Below are positions 1-10,659 of a stretch of 64,000 bases of DNA, in pieces. The notes beneath the pieces were generated by a model, which saw nothing but the letters and a program-made list of their open reading frames with translations, had not been told where the DNA came from and did not search any database. Each line of letters starts with the position of its first letter. The first letter of the stretch is position 1. The stretch covers positions 55,217,665-55,281,664 of the forward strand of contig JALGPY010000010.1 of NCBI GenBank assembly GCA_023055425.1, read 5' to 3'. The translations under genes and the position numbers were made by a program. The DNA is from Linanthus parryae (lineage: Eukaryota > Streptophyta > Magnoliopsida > Ericales > Polemoniaceae).

Positions 1-846
1 ATAACCAGATGAACCCGAACAACCAGATTGATCCCCTATAAAAGCATCGAAGCGACCACCTCGTGACCCGAACTGGCCACCACCCCGGTTTGAGTTAGGG
101 GGTTCTGAGAACCACGGCCGCCACCGTGAGGATTAGGTTTCCGGCGGAAAAGAAGGCGGCAGGAGTCGGATCTGGGGATAGGGATAAATTTGCGCGCATT
201 TGTTCATCTGATTTAAGGAGAACATGAAGTTCTGCAAACGAGATCGGGTTGGACTGAATATGCAGAGTGGATCGAAAAGAGTTAAACTCTGGTGGGAGGC
301 CATTTAGTGCATAAAGCAACATGTCTTCATCATCGATATGAACAGATGAGACGGCTAGTTGGTTTCTGATGGTAGTAAGCTTTTGCATGTACAGATCTAT
401 TAAATCTGTACCCTTTTTGATGTTTTGGAGAGAATATTTAAGATGGATGATATTAGATCTGGTAAGTGAGGCATACCATTGCTCAAGAACGAGCCAAGAC
501 AATCGAGAGGTGGAGGATCCAATAACCTGTGTGAGAGCCTCTATGGAGAGAGAGGCTTTGAGTATGGTGAGGACCGCTTGATCCTGTAGAGACCACGCTG
601 TAAACGCCGGATTAACAATGTCGAGAAGGCCATCAGTCGCCAGAAGGAACTCCGGCGGACAAGGAATCGAACCATCGATGTACCCGAAAAGACTGTGGGT
701 ATGAAAGATGAAAGAGATTTGGTGTCGCCATAAGACAAAGTTGGTGCCATCGAGTTTAAAGGGTAGGAAATTTTGGATATTGGCCAAGAGATAAAGGCGT
801 GTGGAGGTATTGTGGTGGTAGAAAGTATTGCCAGGCTCTGATACCA
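1..846 (-). pseudogene. Ty1/copia gag (UBN2-type) fragment, cut by the window edge
   Basis: On the minus strand, a reading frame starting at 847 encodes a copia Gag N-terminal region. It has the family signature FKLDGTNFVLWRHQ, then WSLQDQAVLTIL, the LEQWYASLTRSN region and YMQKLTTIRNQL. After about residue 245 the frame runs out at 95. The DNA from 110 to 1 still encodes a Gly/Arg/Ser-rich tail in another frame, as expected for Gag upstream of a zinc knuckle, so there is a frameshift. Gag would coat the element RNA in virus-like particles. No protease, integrase or RT is visible because the element leaves the window. The apparent start codon overlaps the primer binding site, so the open frame continuing upstream into the LTR is read-through and is not protein. 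Family assignment is firm; whether it is expressed is unknown. Confidence 0.8.
835..846 (-). other. Primer binding site (initiator Met tRNA)
   Basis: On the minus strand this reads TGGTATCAGAGC, the usual plant copia PBS complementary to the 3' end of tRNA-iMet. It fixes the element's orientation and places its 5' LTR at higher coordinates. Confidence 0.8.
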
Positions 847-1120
847 TAAAAGCCCTTTTAGGGTTTGTGTGGAGTTGCAGAGACAAAACGGAGAAGATGG
901 GAGGCGGAAGAAATGAATCGTGTATTGTATTTACAATCAACACCAAAGAAACCCTAATACATAGAGAGCTATTTGTAGCTGAAACTGAATGGTCATGAAT
1001 CAATGGTAATAAGAGGAATGGGCTTATAGAAGGCCCAAATGAAAATACAGAGGTAATGGGCTAAGAGTTGGGTTTATATGATACCCATACAATAAGGTAG
1101 CTAAGATTGGTGCCGAAACA
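847..1120 (-). repeat. Probable 5' LTR of the copia fragment
   Basis: The sequence between the PBS and about 1120 lies where the 5' LTR must be. A TGTTTCGGCA start on the minus strand (plus-strand end TGCCGAAACA at 1111-1120) is a reasonable outer edge. The inner edge does not end in a clean CA next to the PBS, and there is no second LTR in the window to compare, so both borders are estimates. Confidence 0.45.
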
Positions 1121-1197
1121 ATAAGTCTAGCCCAAATGAGGAATGTAGTCTTTAGATATGACAATTAAATTTAGTATCATTCTGTCGGGCATGTACC

Positions 1198-1556
1198 CAG
1201 GGTTTCAAAAAATGACAAAAGCGGCGTGGAGCGGACGTATTGTAACGGAATCACAAGAGAGCGCGACCGTTTTTCTCGTTAAGCGTCGTGTGAATTTTAT
1301 TCACACAAAAAACAGCTGTTTCGTGTCGGTAACGGGAAAAAACGGCCGCTTCGCGTCGGAAAAAATGGGAAAGACAGCCGTTTCATGTTCACGGAAATCG
1401 GGAAAAAACGAAAAAAACGGGGAAAACATCCGTGAATGTTTTCTAAAATTTACACATTCGATCACCGTTTTCCGTTACAACCCCTCCGATATAGTCCGAT
1501 CCCCTTACACGCGACCGCGACCGATATGTCAGCCGCATCCGTCTTTTAAAACCTTG
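1198..1556. mobile_element. hAT-like non-autonomous element (359 bp)
   Basis: The element is flanked by a perfect 8-bp direct repeat CATGTACC (1190-1197 and 1557-1564). Its ends are inverted: it starts CAGGGTTTCAAAA, and the reverse complement of its end is CAAGGTTTTAAAA. An 8-bp target duplication with CA-starting short TIRs is the hAT pattern. The inside is rich in AACGG, TCGCG and related motifs and has no transposase. The 137-aa open frame across it has no recognisable domain and is not called a gene. Confidence 0.8.
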
Positions 1557-1564
1557 CATGTACC

Positions 1565-2105
1565 ATTCTAGAAAAAGAGAGAGGACACAGGATCATCTTA
1601 GCCAGTATATTAGCAAAAGAGGTAACTACCAACTGTAAGCAAAGAAGAAAAGTGATGTGAATGATCCCAAATTTGAACATATCTTGTATTTCAATCCAGG
1701 TTGAATTTTGAGCATGCAATGATTAATTATAGATTTGGATTGTTAAGTAAAGCATGCCTCTTATCCAGTTTACACGTTTGGGTGTTTGCTTACTCAGCAT
1801 TTCTTGCTGACTTTTGGAAAATTGGGGTCCTAGTTTCTTTCCCCCGCAAGTTTAGGTGAGGGGAGCTCGGGATAGAAGGGGATTACGGACTCATCTAGTA
1901 TTTATTAGTACTTTGAACAAGGCGAACTCTTAGTATCACTTCATCTTGTGTAATAGTATAATATGTTTGAGACGACTAAGAGTTTATAACATATAATTGT
2001 GGGATGTGTTGTTCTTGATTTTCGTCGCTTCATTTTGAGTAACACCCTCCTAGGCTCTCCGGTCCGGAACAGAAAGTTTGAGAAACGAGGGGTGTTACTC
2101 TAGTC
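1565..2105 (-). repeat. Probable gypsy LTR remnant next to the copia pol
   Basis: There is no coding content. On the minus strand the segment begins TAACACCCCTCGTTTCTC near 2099 and contains an inverted GTAACACC / GGTGTTAC pair (about 2039-2046 and 2091-2098). A TAACACCCC start is common for gypsy LTRs of plants. It abuts the copia RT frame abruptly at about 2105. No target duplication or partner LTR was found, so this is a tentative assignment by appearance. Confidence 0.3.
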
Positions 2106-4480
2106 CTGAAGCTCCTTATTGAAGGAAGCCATTAACAGCGAAACTGATTCCATTTTGCAAAACCACAATTGGGAAGTGGTGGATCTTCGTCTGGGTTGTA
2201 AACCACTTGGGTTCATGTGGATTTTCAAGCAGAATTTGAAAGCTATGGATCAACTGATAAGTAAAAATCTCGAGCGGTAGCTGAGGGTTTCAGGCAACAT
2301 GATCGATTTCTTCGATACCTACTCGTCGGTGACACGAATAACTTCAATGCAAGTGTTAATAGATATTACAATTTTGTTCAATCTCCAGATTCACCAAATG
2401 GACGTTAAGATGACATCCTTGAATGGTGAGCTAAATGAGGAAATTTATATGGAACAACCCGAAGGGTTTTTCGTCCTAGGACAAGAGGCTAAAGTTTCCT
2501 TGTATGGATTAAAACAAACTTCGAAACAATGGCAAAAGTAATTTGATTGAACCATGTTGGCAGAGATTTTTAACATCAATGAGTGTGATAAATGTGTCTA
2601 CATTAAGAACACTCATGTAGGTTATGTAGTAGTCTGTTTGGCGTCGGTGACTTGCTTATTTTGCGAAGCACTAAGAAGATCATTGATGATAGAAAGAAGA
2701 TGTTAGTCAAGAAATTTGACATGAAAGACATGGGTGTAGCAGATGTAATTTTAGGAATTAATATTTCTAAAACATAACAAGGGTATGCTTTATCTCAATC
2801 ACACTATATTAAGAAAGTTCTCGGTAAGTTCAATAAAGACAAAGGCAAACCAGTGAAAACTCTGGTTGATGTAAGTTTGCATCTTACGAAGAATACTGGA
2901 GAAGGGATCAACCAACTAGAGTATTATAAAGTAGTTGGTATCCTATTGTACATTACGAATTGTACAAGACAAGATATTGCTCAGGCATTTAGAAAGCTAC
3001 GCTGCATTACAAGCAATCATGGTACAAACCACTGGAAAGCAGCGGTAAGGGTTCTGAAATATTTAAGATATTCTCAGAATTTTGGATTACACTATACCAA
3101 ATAACCGAAGGTACTACAAGGTTATAGTGATGTCAATTGAATTTTCGACGCAAAGAATTTGAAATTCACAAGTGGATATGTATTCATGCTTGGTGGAGCA
3201 CATAGTTAGTAAAATACGGGACGGAAATAAATCGTGGTACGATACGTACGTGTATTATACAATTTTATGTTAAAAATACGTTAGTAAAAATTCGGTTTAA
3301 AAAATACAAGATTTGATTAATTCTAGTATTCTATACGTACGTGTATAATTCGTATACTAGTTATTCATTCGGAATTTAAAATACGGGTGCGTTTGTTAGT
3401 ATTTTAGCATATATAATGAGTTATTTGTGTCCCACGTTATAATTTTTTCATATTTTTATCAAATATTTAAAAATAATGTGTACATTATGTACTCATTTGT
3501 TTATTATGTTTTATAAATACACAGTTTACTCATAACTGACACATTACTTAAATTCTATTAACTTTTATAAATATCAAACTATTTATCATCAAAAATTCTA
3601 TAAAAAAAAGTTATTGCGCATTCCCTAATCTTAAGCCTTAATTATTTTGAAAATTAATAGTATAACACATAAGACTCACTATTTCAACTTAAACTTTTAA
3701 ATTTTTATAATATTTACTTGTAAATCTATATACTAATAATTTATAATGAATAAAATATTATTCTTTACACTATTATTCTTTCCAAAAAAAATTATAATAA
3801 AGAAATAGTAAAAAAATATATTTAATAATAACTAATTACTATAGCTTCTAATATTTTTGGATGACAATTTATTCGCGGTAATTTTGTATGGAAAAAGTTT
3901 TATTCGGAAGTATTATACGTTAAAACAGTAAAGACGAGTATTAAACTTTTTTGGTCAAAATTTCGAGTATTTTTCATTAGATCAAGCAATAGTACGAAAT
4001 ACGGAAGTATTTTTCATTTATACGTACGGACGGGTATTAAACGGAAAAATTCGGAGTATTTACTATCTAGGGTGGAGCAGTAGTGTCGTGGAAATCTACA
4101 AAGCAAACGTGCTTAACGACGTCAATGATGGAATCTGAGTTCACTGCGTTGGACAAGGCAGGTGAAGAAGCTGAATGGTTTGTTCTCCTTTGGAGGACTT
4201 GCCTATGTGGCCAAAATCGGTACCTCCAATCTACTTACACTGCGATAATCAGTCTGCAATTGTACGAGCACAAAATGCTATGTATAATGGCAAGTCTAGA
4301 CATACACGTCGTAGACACAATACTGTTAGTAAGTTTCTCTGAAACAGTATATTACCAATCAATTACATAAAGTCTAAGGAGAACCTAGCGGATCCGCTGA
4401 CTGAAAGACTACCGAGAGAGCAAGTATGTACTTTATCAAAAGGAATGGTCTTGAAGCCTCTTGATAATTTTGTCATAGTA
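2106..4480 (+). pseudogene. Ty1/copia pol remnant (RT to RNase H), multiply broken
   Basis: Pieces of a copia polyprotein follow in order. RT begins with NHNWEVVDLRLGCKPLGF, then FFDTYSSVTRITSMQ, HQMDVKMTSLNGELNEEIYM and SLYGLKQTSKQW (to 2541). A frameshifted middle has MKDMGVADVILGI (from about 2720), followed by [11 protein letters not shown], the [19 protein letters not shown] core (2853-3104), and RNase H with [18 protein letters not shown] (4083-4370). Stops and frameshifts separate every piece, and a hAT-like element (3201-4071) splits the [12 protein letters not shown] junction. Two copies of gag-side sequence, including protease and integrase, are absent upstream. The family identity is certain, and the copy cannot make a working RT. 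Confidence 0.9.
3201..4071. mobile_element. hAT-like non-autonomous element inside copia pol (871 bp)
   Basis: A perfect 8-bp repeat GTGGAGCA brackets it (3193-3200 and 4072-4079). The ends are imperfect inverted repeats: CATAGTTAGTAAAATAC at the left, and CCTAGATAGTAAATAC as the reverse complement of the right, about 14 of 17 positions alike. Taking the element and one repeat out restores the copia frame exactly. Subterminal regions hold repeated TACGTACG and ACGG motifs, typical of transposase-binding subterminal repeats. The interior is AT-rich and has no transposase. Confidence 0.85.
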
Positions 4481-5019
4481 TAAAACCCTACCTAAGTGAC
4501 TGGAGATCCCAAGAATTCGGTTCAAAGGGACAACCTAACTATGTACGGATAGGGATACATCATGATCATTGGAAAGTCTATTACGTGGTCCTTCATTTGG
4601 CTTGATAATGTCTCGCATTGTATTGAGGATGAGTAAGCTCTTAATGAATTCTGGTATAGCAAGATACTGAAAGAGTTCACCTATATGAGTGGAGCTGGGG
4701 CCGGATCTATGAGCATTGATAGGTTAAATTCTCTATAGCACTCATGAAATCGGGAAATATGTCTCAATGGACAAATGAGCACATTCACAATGACGAAACG
4801 ACTAGAAGTCCTGATTGTGTGAGCACTGCCAACTTGGTGTGCACCATTGGCAAGTAGTTCAGGGCTTTTGGCGCACTAGTGAGCGAGCACATCCTGCTGT
4901 ATGTCACTAAGTGAAGATTCAAGGTTTATGACCAAATATTTGTATGCTATTAGATTCGGGATAGTTTATTTGAGACCGAGACTGTTTAATGGCCAATTTG
5001 TTCACACATGTGGGGGATC
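4481..5019 (+). other. Copia 3' non-coding region, no gene seen
   Basis: This is the tail of the broken copia element between the RNase H remnant and the likely 3' LTR. It ends with a purine-rich GTGGGGGAT (about 5011-5019) that looks like a polypurine tract. I see no open frame or other signal. Confidence 0.4.
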
Positions 5020-5735
5020 GTATGGTAAAACTTAAGCTCGTGAGTTCAAGTGTCAGCTTGACCTGGGCTCACGAGCTAACTTGATGTTGAGAGTTGTTCG
5101 GGAAAAAGTATCTCGAAATCGCTCGAGTATGAATGAGCAAATTGTCCTCGTAATTATTGTGTTGAGATGGTGATTCTTAGGCTACTGTTTTGGAGGATAA
5201 TTGTGTTAGATAAAAATTATAAATACGCAAACGCGCACCGCTTTTGGGCGAGTCTGGGTTGTGGGTCAAACCAAATAATAATATGGGGTATATATTTTAT
5301 AACAAATTTTTATTTCTCCAGGAAAACAGTTTTGCCCTAAGAAGGTGAGAAGAGGATCCGTACGTGGTTGTGTGGCTTCAGCCACGTTCTTCTTCTCCTC
5401 TATATAAAGAACGAATTTCATTCTCAAATCAATATAAGCAACATAAGCATCTCTCTCACTCTCAATCTCGTCGTCTCTCTCTCAATCAAACTATAAAATC
5501 AATTTTTCTATCCGAGTAGCCAAGGGCAAGTGCTACGCCGGTTGATTGTATCAAGATGAGTTCTGGGAGGCGATTGTTTTTAAAAAATCGATAACACCTG
5601 AGAGCAAAACACTTTAAGGAAATTGTTCGTCAACGCGATCTTCTTCGTACAACTGTTCGTTGATCTGGTGACAAGTTCTTAATTTCCTGTTTAATTTTGT
5701 ATGTCACACATTACTTGTTCCGACATCCTCGGTAA
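5020..5735 (+). repeat. Probable copia 3' LTR
   Basis: It directly follows the polypurine-like GTGGGGGAT. A TATATAAAG box sits near 5400, followed by a CT-rich leader, as in plant LTR promoters. It ends near TTGTTCCGACA. Borders are approximate because the 5' LTR is missing and no target duplication can be checked. Confidence 0.4.
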
Positions 5736-5858
5736 GCAAACCACATGATCTTCATCTTCGGTCAATTTCATTTTTGCTAACGTTTAAGAATTGCCACTTT
5801 TGAATTTGAGACTCTTTTTTGAATTGGAGACTATTTCCACCATTGCATTGCTAACACC

Positions 5859-6076
5859 CAGTGGCAGATCTACACTAGGAGAGGAGGGGGCTATAGCCCC
5901 ACTCAAATTGTTTTAATTACAATTTCCCCCATAAAGTTTGCCTTTTTTGCGAGTTAGCCCCCATATAAATTATAGAAGTACCCCACTATTTCTGAATTGT
6001 CCAGTAAGAACACCACTTAGAACACCAGTAACATTATCTTAGCCCCCGCTGCATAGATTTTCTAAATCCGCCCTTG
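5859..6076. mobile_element. hAT-like MITE (218 bp)
   Basis: Perfect 8-bp flanking repeats CTAACACC (5851-5858 and 6077-6084). The left end is CAGTGGCAGATCTA and the right end in reverse complement is CAAGGGCGGATTTA, matching the CAGTGGCGGA-type hAT termini widespread in plants. There is no coding capacity. Confidence 0.85.
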
Positions 6077-6084
6077 CTAACACC

Positions 6085-6443
6085 CAGAAGTTGAAAGCAA
6101 ATATGCCAACTTCTTCATTGCAGTTAACTTTACATCATCACCAAAACCTCTTCAACCTGAGGATTGCAGTTGTTTGAATTTCCCGACTCTACGGTTTTGG
6201 ATAGTAAAAGATGAGGAGCTTGGGTAGTTAGTTCTTCTATTTTGCTTCTATGGCCTGTCCCTTCCAAAAAACACAAAAAATGTTTTGAGTTTTTTTCAAA
6301 CACCCCCAATATATTAAGGTATTTGAGTTGTTTAGGAACGGAAGGTAGCTTTCTTTCCTATCTCCTCACTCCCATTCATTCCACCCTTTATATGTTGCAA
6401 TGCACTTAGAGTGTCAAAAGCTCTTACAAAAACTTGATATTTG
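6085..6443. other. Intergenic stretch, nothing recognised
   Basis: AT-rich DNA with no convincing ORF, repeat pair or regulatory motif. Its last 13 bases (AACTTGATATTTG, 6431-6443) are the proposed left target duplication of the LINE-like element that follows. Confidence 0.5.
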
Positions 6444-7133
6444 CTCTCTAGAGTAGCCTTGATGCTCATGCACGAGTTCTTCTAATCATTACTTCCATCT
6501 TAGCTTGTTTCCAAAATCCTACTTTTTTTTATCCTTTTCTAAGACTTTCATCATCATTTCTGCCTCCTACCCTCCCCAATCATCTGATCTGCATCTTTTC
6601 TTTCTTCACCCTAACTCTGTGTTTTCCAGCGTCTATGACATTTGTCACTTCGTCCTCACTATCTATTCACTTCTTCTAATCCCTCACAACTTCATCATTC
6701 TTTTTATCTCTTTTTACCTATTGTGGATTATTTCTGCTCTACTCACTCCATTCCCTCCCCAGGATCGTCTATCAATTCTTTAGAAGAACAACTAGACAAG
6801 AGAGGATTCATGATTGACCTTGACCCTCATATGGTGAATATTTATAGATCAATATGGAAAACTATCTTATTGGCAGATTCATTGCAGGCTCAAAGGATTC
6901 CATCCCATCTTCATTGGTGGTTTAGCAAGTGGTGGATGAGGTTTGGAAGACTAAAGCTAGAATATTGAGGGAAATGAAAGGCTCGTGCTTTCTTTTCACT
7001 GCTTCGACTCTGATGACAAAGCTAAGTTGCTGGATTATGGTTCTATTGGCATGCATGGAAAAACCTTAGTAGTAAGAGAAAGGCCGCCTAACTTTGCTAT
7101 TTATGAACCATCATTCCCAACTCTAGATGTTTG

Positions 7134-8815
7134 TGTAAGTTCAGCTTGGTTTCAAAGGCTTGAAATAGCTAGTCTATCTCAAGACCTTGAAACAAATTTA
7201 AAAGCTTTGAAATGAACAGTACAGTGAGGAAGAAGATGCAGGGTAGCAAGGAGATGGAGACCCAACCCCTTAACTCTTGCATATTCTTTCTATCTTTTTC
7301 AAGGCCTTGAAACCCTCTTCAAAGTCTTGAAAAATTATATCTTTCAAACAGTTTTCTAAAATTATTTCCAAAACTTTCATCCAACTTTTTCTCATTCTTT
7401 TTTGATGAAAGTCAAAAAGGGGGAGAAATTTATGTTGCTTTTATGTTTAATTGCTGGTTTAGAGACCTGGTTTTGGTCAATAGGATTACCTGAAACTTTG
7501 TTGTTACTTAGTTGCTTAATAAGTTGGATTATTTGGATACCTTGTGCTACAGTTTATTGTTATGATTATTCTGCTATGTTCTAATGAGTATTTTTTGCAG
7601 AAACCTAGTCCTTAACAAATTATGGTTTGGTCTTTCATCAAGGGGGAGATTGTAAGTTCAGCTTGGTATCAAAAGCTTAGGGGGGAGTATTCTGATTCTA
7701 TTCCAACTCCTAAATTCCTATACTTGATTATATGTTATTTGTTTATGAAAGACAAATTATTTTGACACTCTAAACTGCGACTAATCCATCTGTTTGACTA
7801 TGTTTGTGCAGAGAAATTGTATCTCCTATTTTCAAGGATCTGTTTCCTAAACTGTGCATTGGAGGAAAGGAAATTGGGATGATGGATTGATTATGTACCT
7901 GATCAATCATGTCTGAAGTTTCCAAACATTTCTCAAACAAATATCAAAGCATTATCCTTGAAGATACTGAGCAACTAGCCGTTGAAGAGAGATGTTGCAA
8001 AGTCAAGATCCTATGCAGATTTTTAGGAAAGTTTGTTGCAATGAAGATCCTGAAGATCCTCAATTCAAACAACTGCATAAAGGAGGAAATGCTTGAAGAA
8101 ATAACTACATAACTTTCTTCGGAAACTCTCAAGCACTTTACAGAGATTGGCAAACAACAAAGAAGCAGATCATCCATACAATATTATCACCTGAAGAACA
8201 CTACACATTCACTTCCACACTCAGTCTTAGTGTTCTTTCATTATTATCTTTATTTGTATATCATCTGATAATAATTCTAGTTCTTATTCTCATGGATTGT
8301 TGAAGGTGAACAATAGAGAATTCTTATTGCATCAGTTAGCTAGAGAAGGTACTAGATAGATTAGTGAGAACCACAAGCTGTAACAGAGCAGTAGTAGTCT
8401 ATGTGCTTGAGATCTAGGGCTTAGCTTTTGATTAATAAGAATTGAGTTGAAAATCCTGCAGGGATCAAATCCCTGAGGTAGAGACGTAGATCCAAGTGGA
8501 CTGAACTTTATAAATCTTGTGTCTCTTGCATTTACTTTTCAATTCTATACTTAGTCTATTTGCAGCAACAAAACAGGTTTTATTTCAAGGGTTTGTAACT
8601 CATTTCAAGGCCTTGAAATAGACTGAGCTTTTCTTCAACAATCAGTTTTGATTCCAAGTACTTGAAACTCATTTCAAGGCCTTGAAATACTCTTTACTTA
8701 TCACAAATCTTTTTGGAACCACCATGCGAGTGTAGAAAAAGTTGTCATACTCTATTCAACCCCCCCCCCCTCTAGAGTATTGATCATGTATTATTGCCTA
8801 CATTACTGTCCTTCA
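7134..8815 (+). mobile_element. Copia-type LTR element remnant nested in the LINE ORF1 (1682 bp)
   Basis: The insert starts TGTAAGTTCAGC, ends TGTCCTTCA and is flanked by the 5-bp repeat GTTTG (7129-7133 and 8816-8820). Removing it rejoins PTLDV to WIRIPGIP in frame. Inside, a purine tract AAGGGGGAGAT (about 7640-7651) precedes a second TGTAAGTTCAGCTTGGT at 7652. The structure is therefore a truncated 5' LTR plus a short internal piece, followed by a fuller 3' LTR from about 7652. The internal piece has the AAAGGGGGAGAAA motif and the LTR has a poly(C) stretch after ATTCAA, both reminiscent of SIRE/Maximus copia elements. That lineage call is tentative. Confidence 0.75.
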
Positions 8816-9287
8816 GTTTGGATTCGCATACCAGGGATCCCAATGGAGGGATTCTATTATGATATTGCTAAAAGTTTGGGTAAGCTAGCTGGAGAAGTCT
8901 TGCATGTAGATTCGGATCTGAAGAGGTATGCTAACATGGATGGTTTAGGGTTAAGATCCGTATCAACCTCAATTAGCCACTTACACCAGGAGCCTACATC
9001 AAACCCACTGACCCAGAAGTGCCACCCAAATGGATCTTCTTCAGATACAAAAATGTTTTTAAAATTTGTTTCAGGTGTGGGTTTATGGGTCACTCAAACA
9101 AAACTTGCAGAAGGAACCTAGTGGAGGTTCTCCAGCTACTTGAAGATAGATATCGTCGCTCGCCATTCCACTAATCATTGCAGTTTCACATCGCCGCTGG
9201 TGAACTTCTCTTTACGGCAAAAACTAAGGCTTTCAGGGCGGTGGGTCGGAGTCGGACCTCGCCGATGAATCTTCTTGATGATCCAAA

Positions 9288-10659
9288 TGTAGGGCTTTTA
9301 TACGGATCACACAGCGGAAAAAAAGAAAATTGATTAAATTCAAGAACCTCCATGAATCACTGGACAAGCATCATAACGATGTTTGTGTACCTTGTCTGTC
9401 TGGAAGACCACTGTACGCAGAATTTTGTCCACGTCTCTATGAATATCCACGCCTAGGATTGCACTGGATCCTTCCAAAGTCTATTTTATAGCTCATGTCA
9501 AGAAGGAGGAAGAAGATAATCACGCAAAATGAGGACCAAAGAGGGTCGCGCCTCTTTGGTGGCCCACGAGGTAGGGGCAGACGACTAGGGTTCGGCCCTA
9601 GCTTGTCTTCTCTCTCCTTGCTTTGTTATTTCACTCAATGACGGAACATTAGTAAAATAATGAGCCAAAGATGCCTTTATATAGTTAATAAATCCTTATT
9701 AACTACATATTTTCTCCAATACTAATCATGTCCATACACGGATTAATCCACCCTGCAAATTAGTCCTACTAAGTTTGCTTGTGGTTGCGTATTGGTTTAT
9801 CTAATTGATTAATCATATTAATTAATTCCCAAGGACAGTTTAATTCATATGGCGTGTGACCCCATAGGTTTCTACTTAGTTGGTAGTAACAATTACTAAC
9901 ATAGAGCAACACATTTATGCCACCCAACTAATAGAAATAGTCAGTGATCCGACAAACCTAGTGAACAATAATACCACATTGTATTATCCCTTTGTCTCTA
10001 TATCCGGATTGGACACGAGACATACAAGTCACACCCATATATCCAATCCATTGTTTCTCGATCCTGAGAATAGGCGTATCCATGCAGATAACATCAATAT
10101 CCTATATTGATTTATCTGAGTATGGCCAGACATTCTATAAGCTCTACCCCTCGAGTGAACGCGTATATTTACTCCCGTAATCTTGGAGAGACAAATCCTA
10201 TCTACATCAGTACCATCTCCAAGCTTGCTTACTATTATGTCCGATAAACGCATTTATTGCTACCCAGTCAGGGTGTAGTGTTTGACGATATCAAAACACA
10301 ATGTTCCACAACTAGAGTATCTAGTGACTTCAAGTCTAAGGACCACAATACCATTGTCACTGCGAGAAGCGCTTGTGACTTTTACATAACTTGTATGTAG
10401 CCTTCTCGTTGTGGGTCAATCCAGAATGCCATTACCCCTAATGCATACCCATGTGCCAGACTTGATATCTCCATATCAATAGTCTATAGTTGATCCTCCT
10501 ATTAATCAATATACACGACTAGGGATATTTAAGATAAACAACAATTGTAATCTAAGGAATTCATTATATTAAATATCTCCATAAATAATACAATCAATAT
10601 TCTAGCCAAAATAATGTTCATACTAAATAAGATTGCCTCTAGGGCATCTATTCCTAACA
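9288..10659 (-). repeat. Solo LTR (copia-like family), 1372 bp
   Basis: On the minus strand it starts TGTTAGGAATAGATGCCC and ends GCCCTACA. Both ends match the solo LTR at 47943-49373. Flanking TCCAA repeats are at 9282-9286 and 10660-10664, with one extra A next to the left one. A TATATAAAGG box on the minus strand (plus strand CCTTTATATA, about 9673-9682) would be the LTR promoter. No PBS, PPT or coding region adjoins it, so it is most simply an LTR-LTR recombination product. The 70-80-aa frames inside are not genes. Confidence 0.85.

Noticed and set aside
847..1003. N-terminal extension of the copia Gag frame
   Set aside because: It lies in the LTR and across the PBS, so it is not part of Gag.
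1158..1571. 137-aa frame
   Set aside because: It overlaps both borders of the hAT-like element and has no domain.
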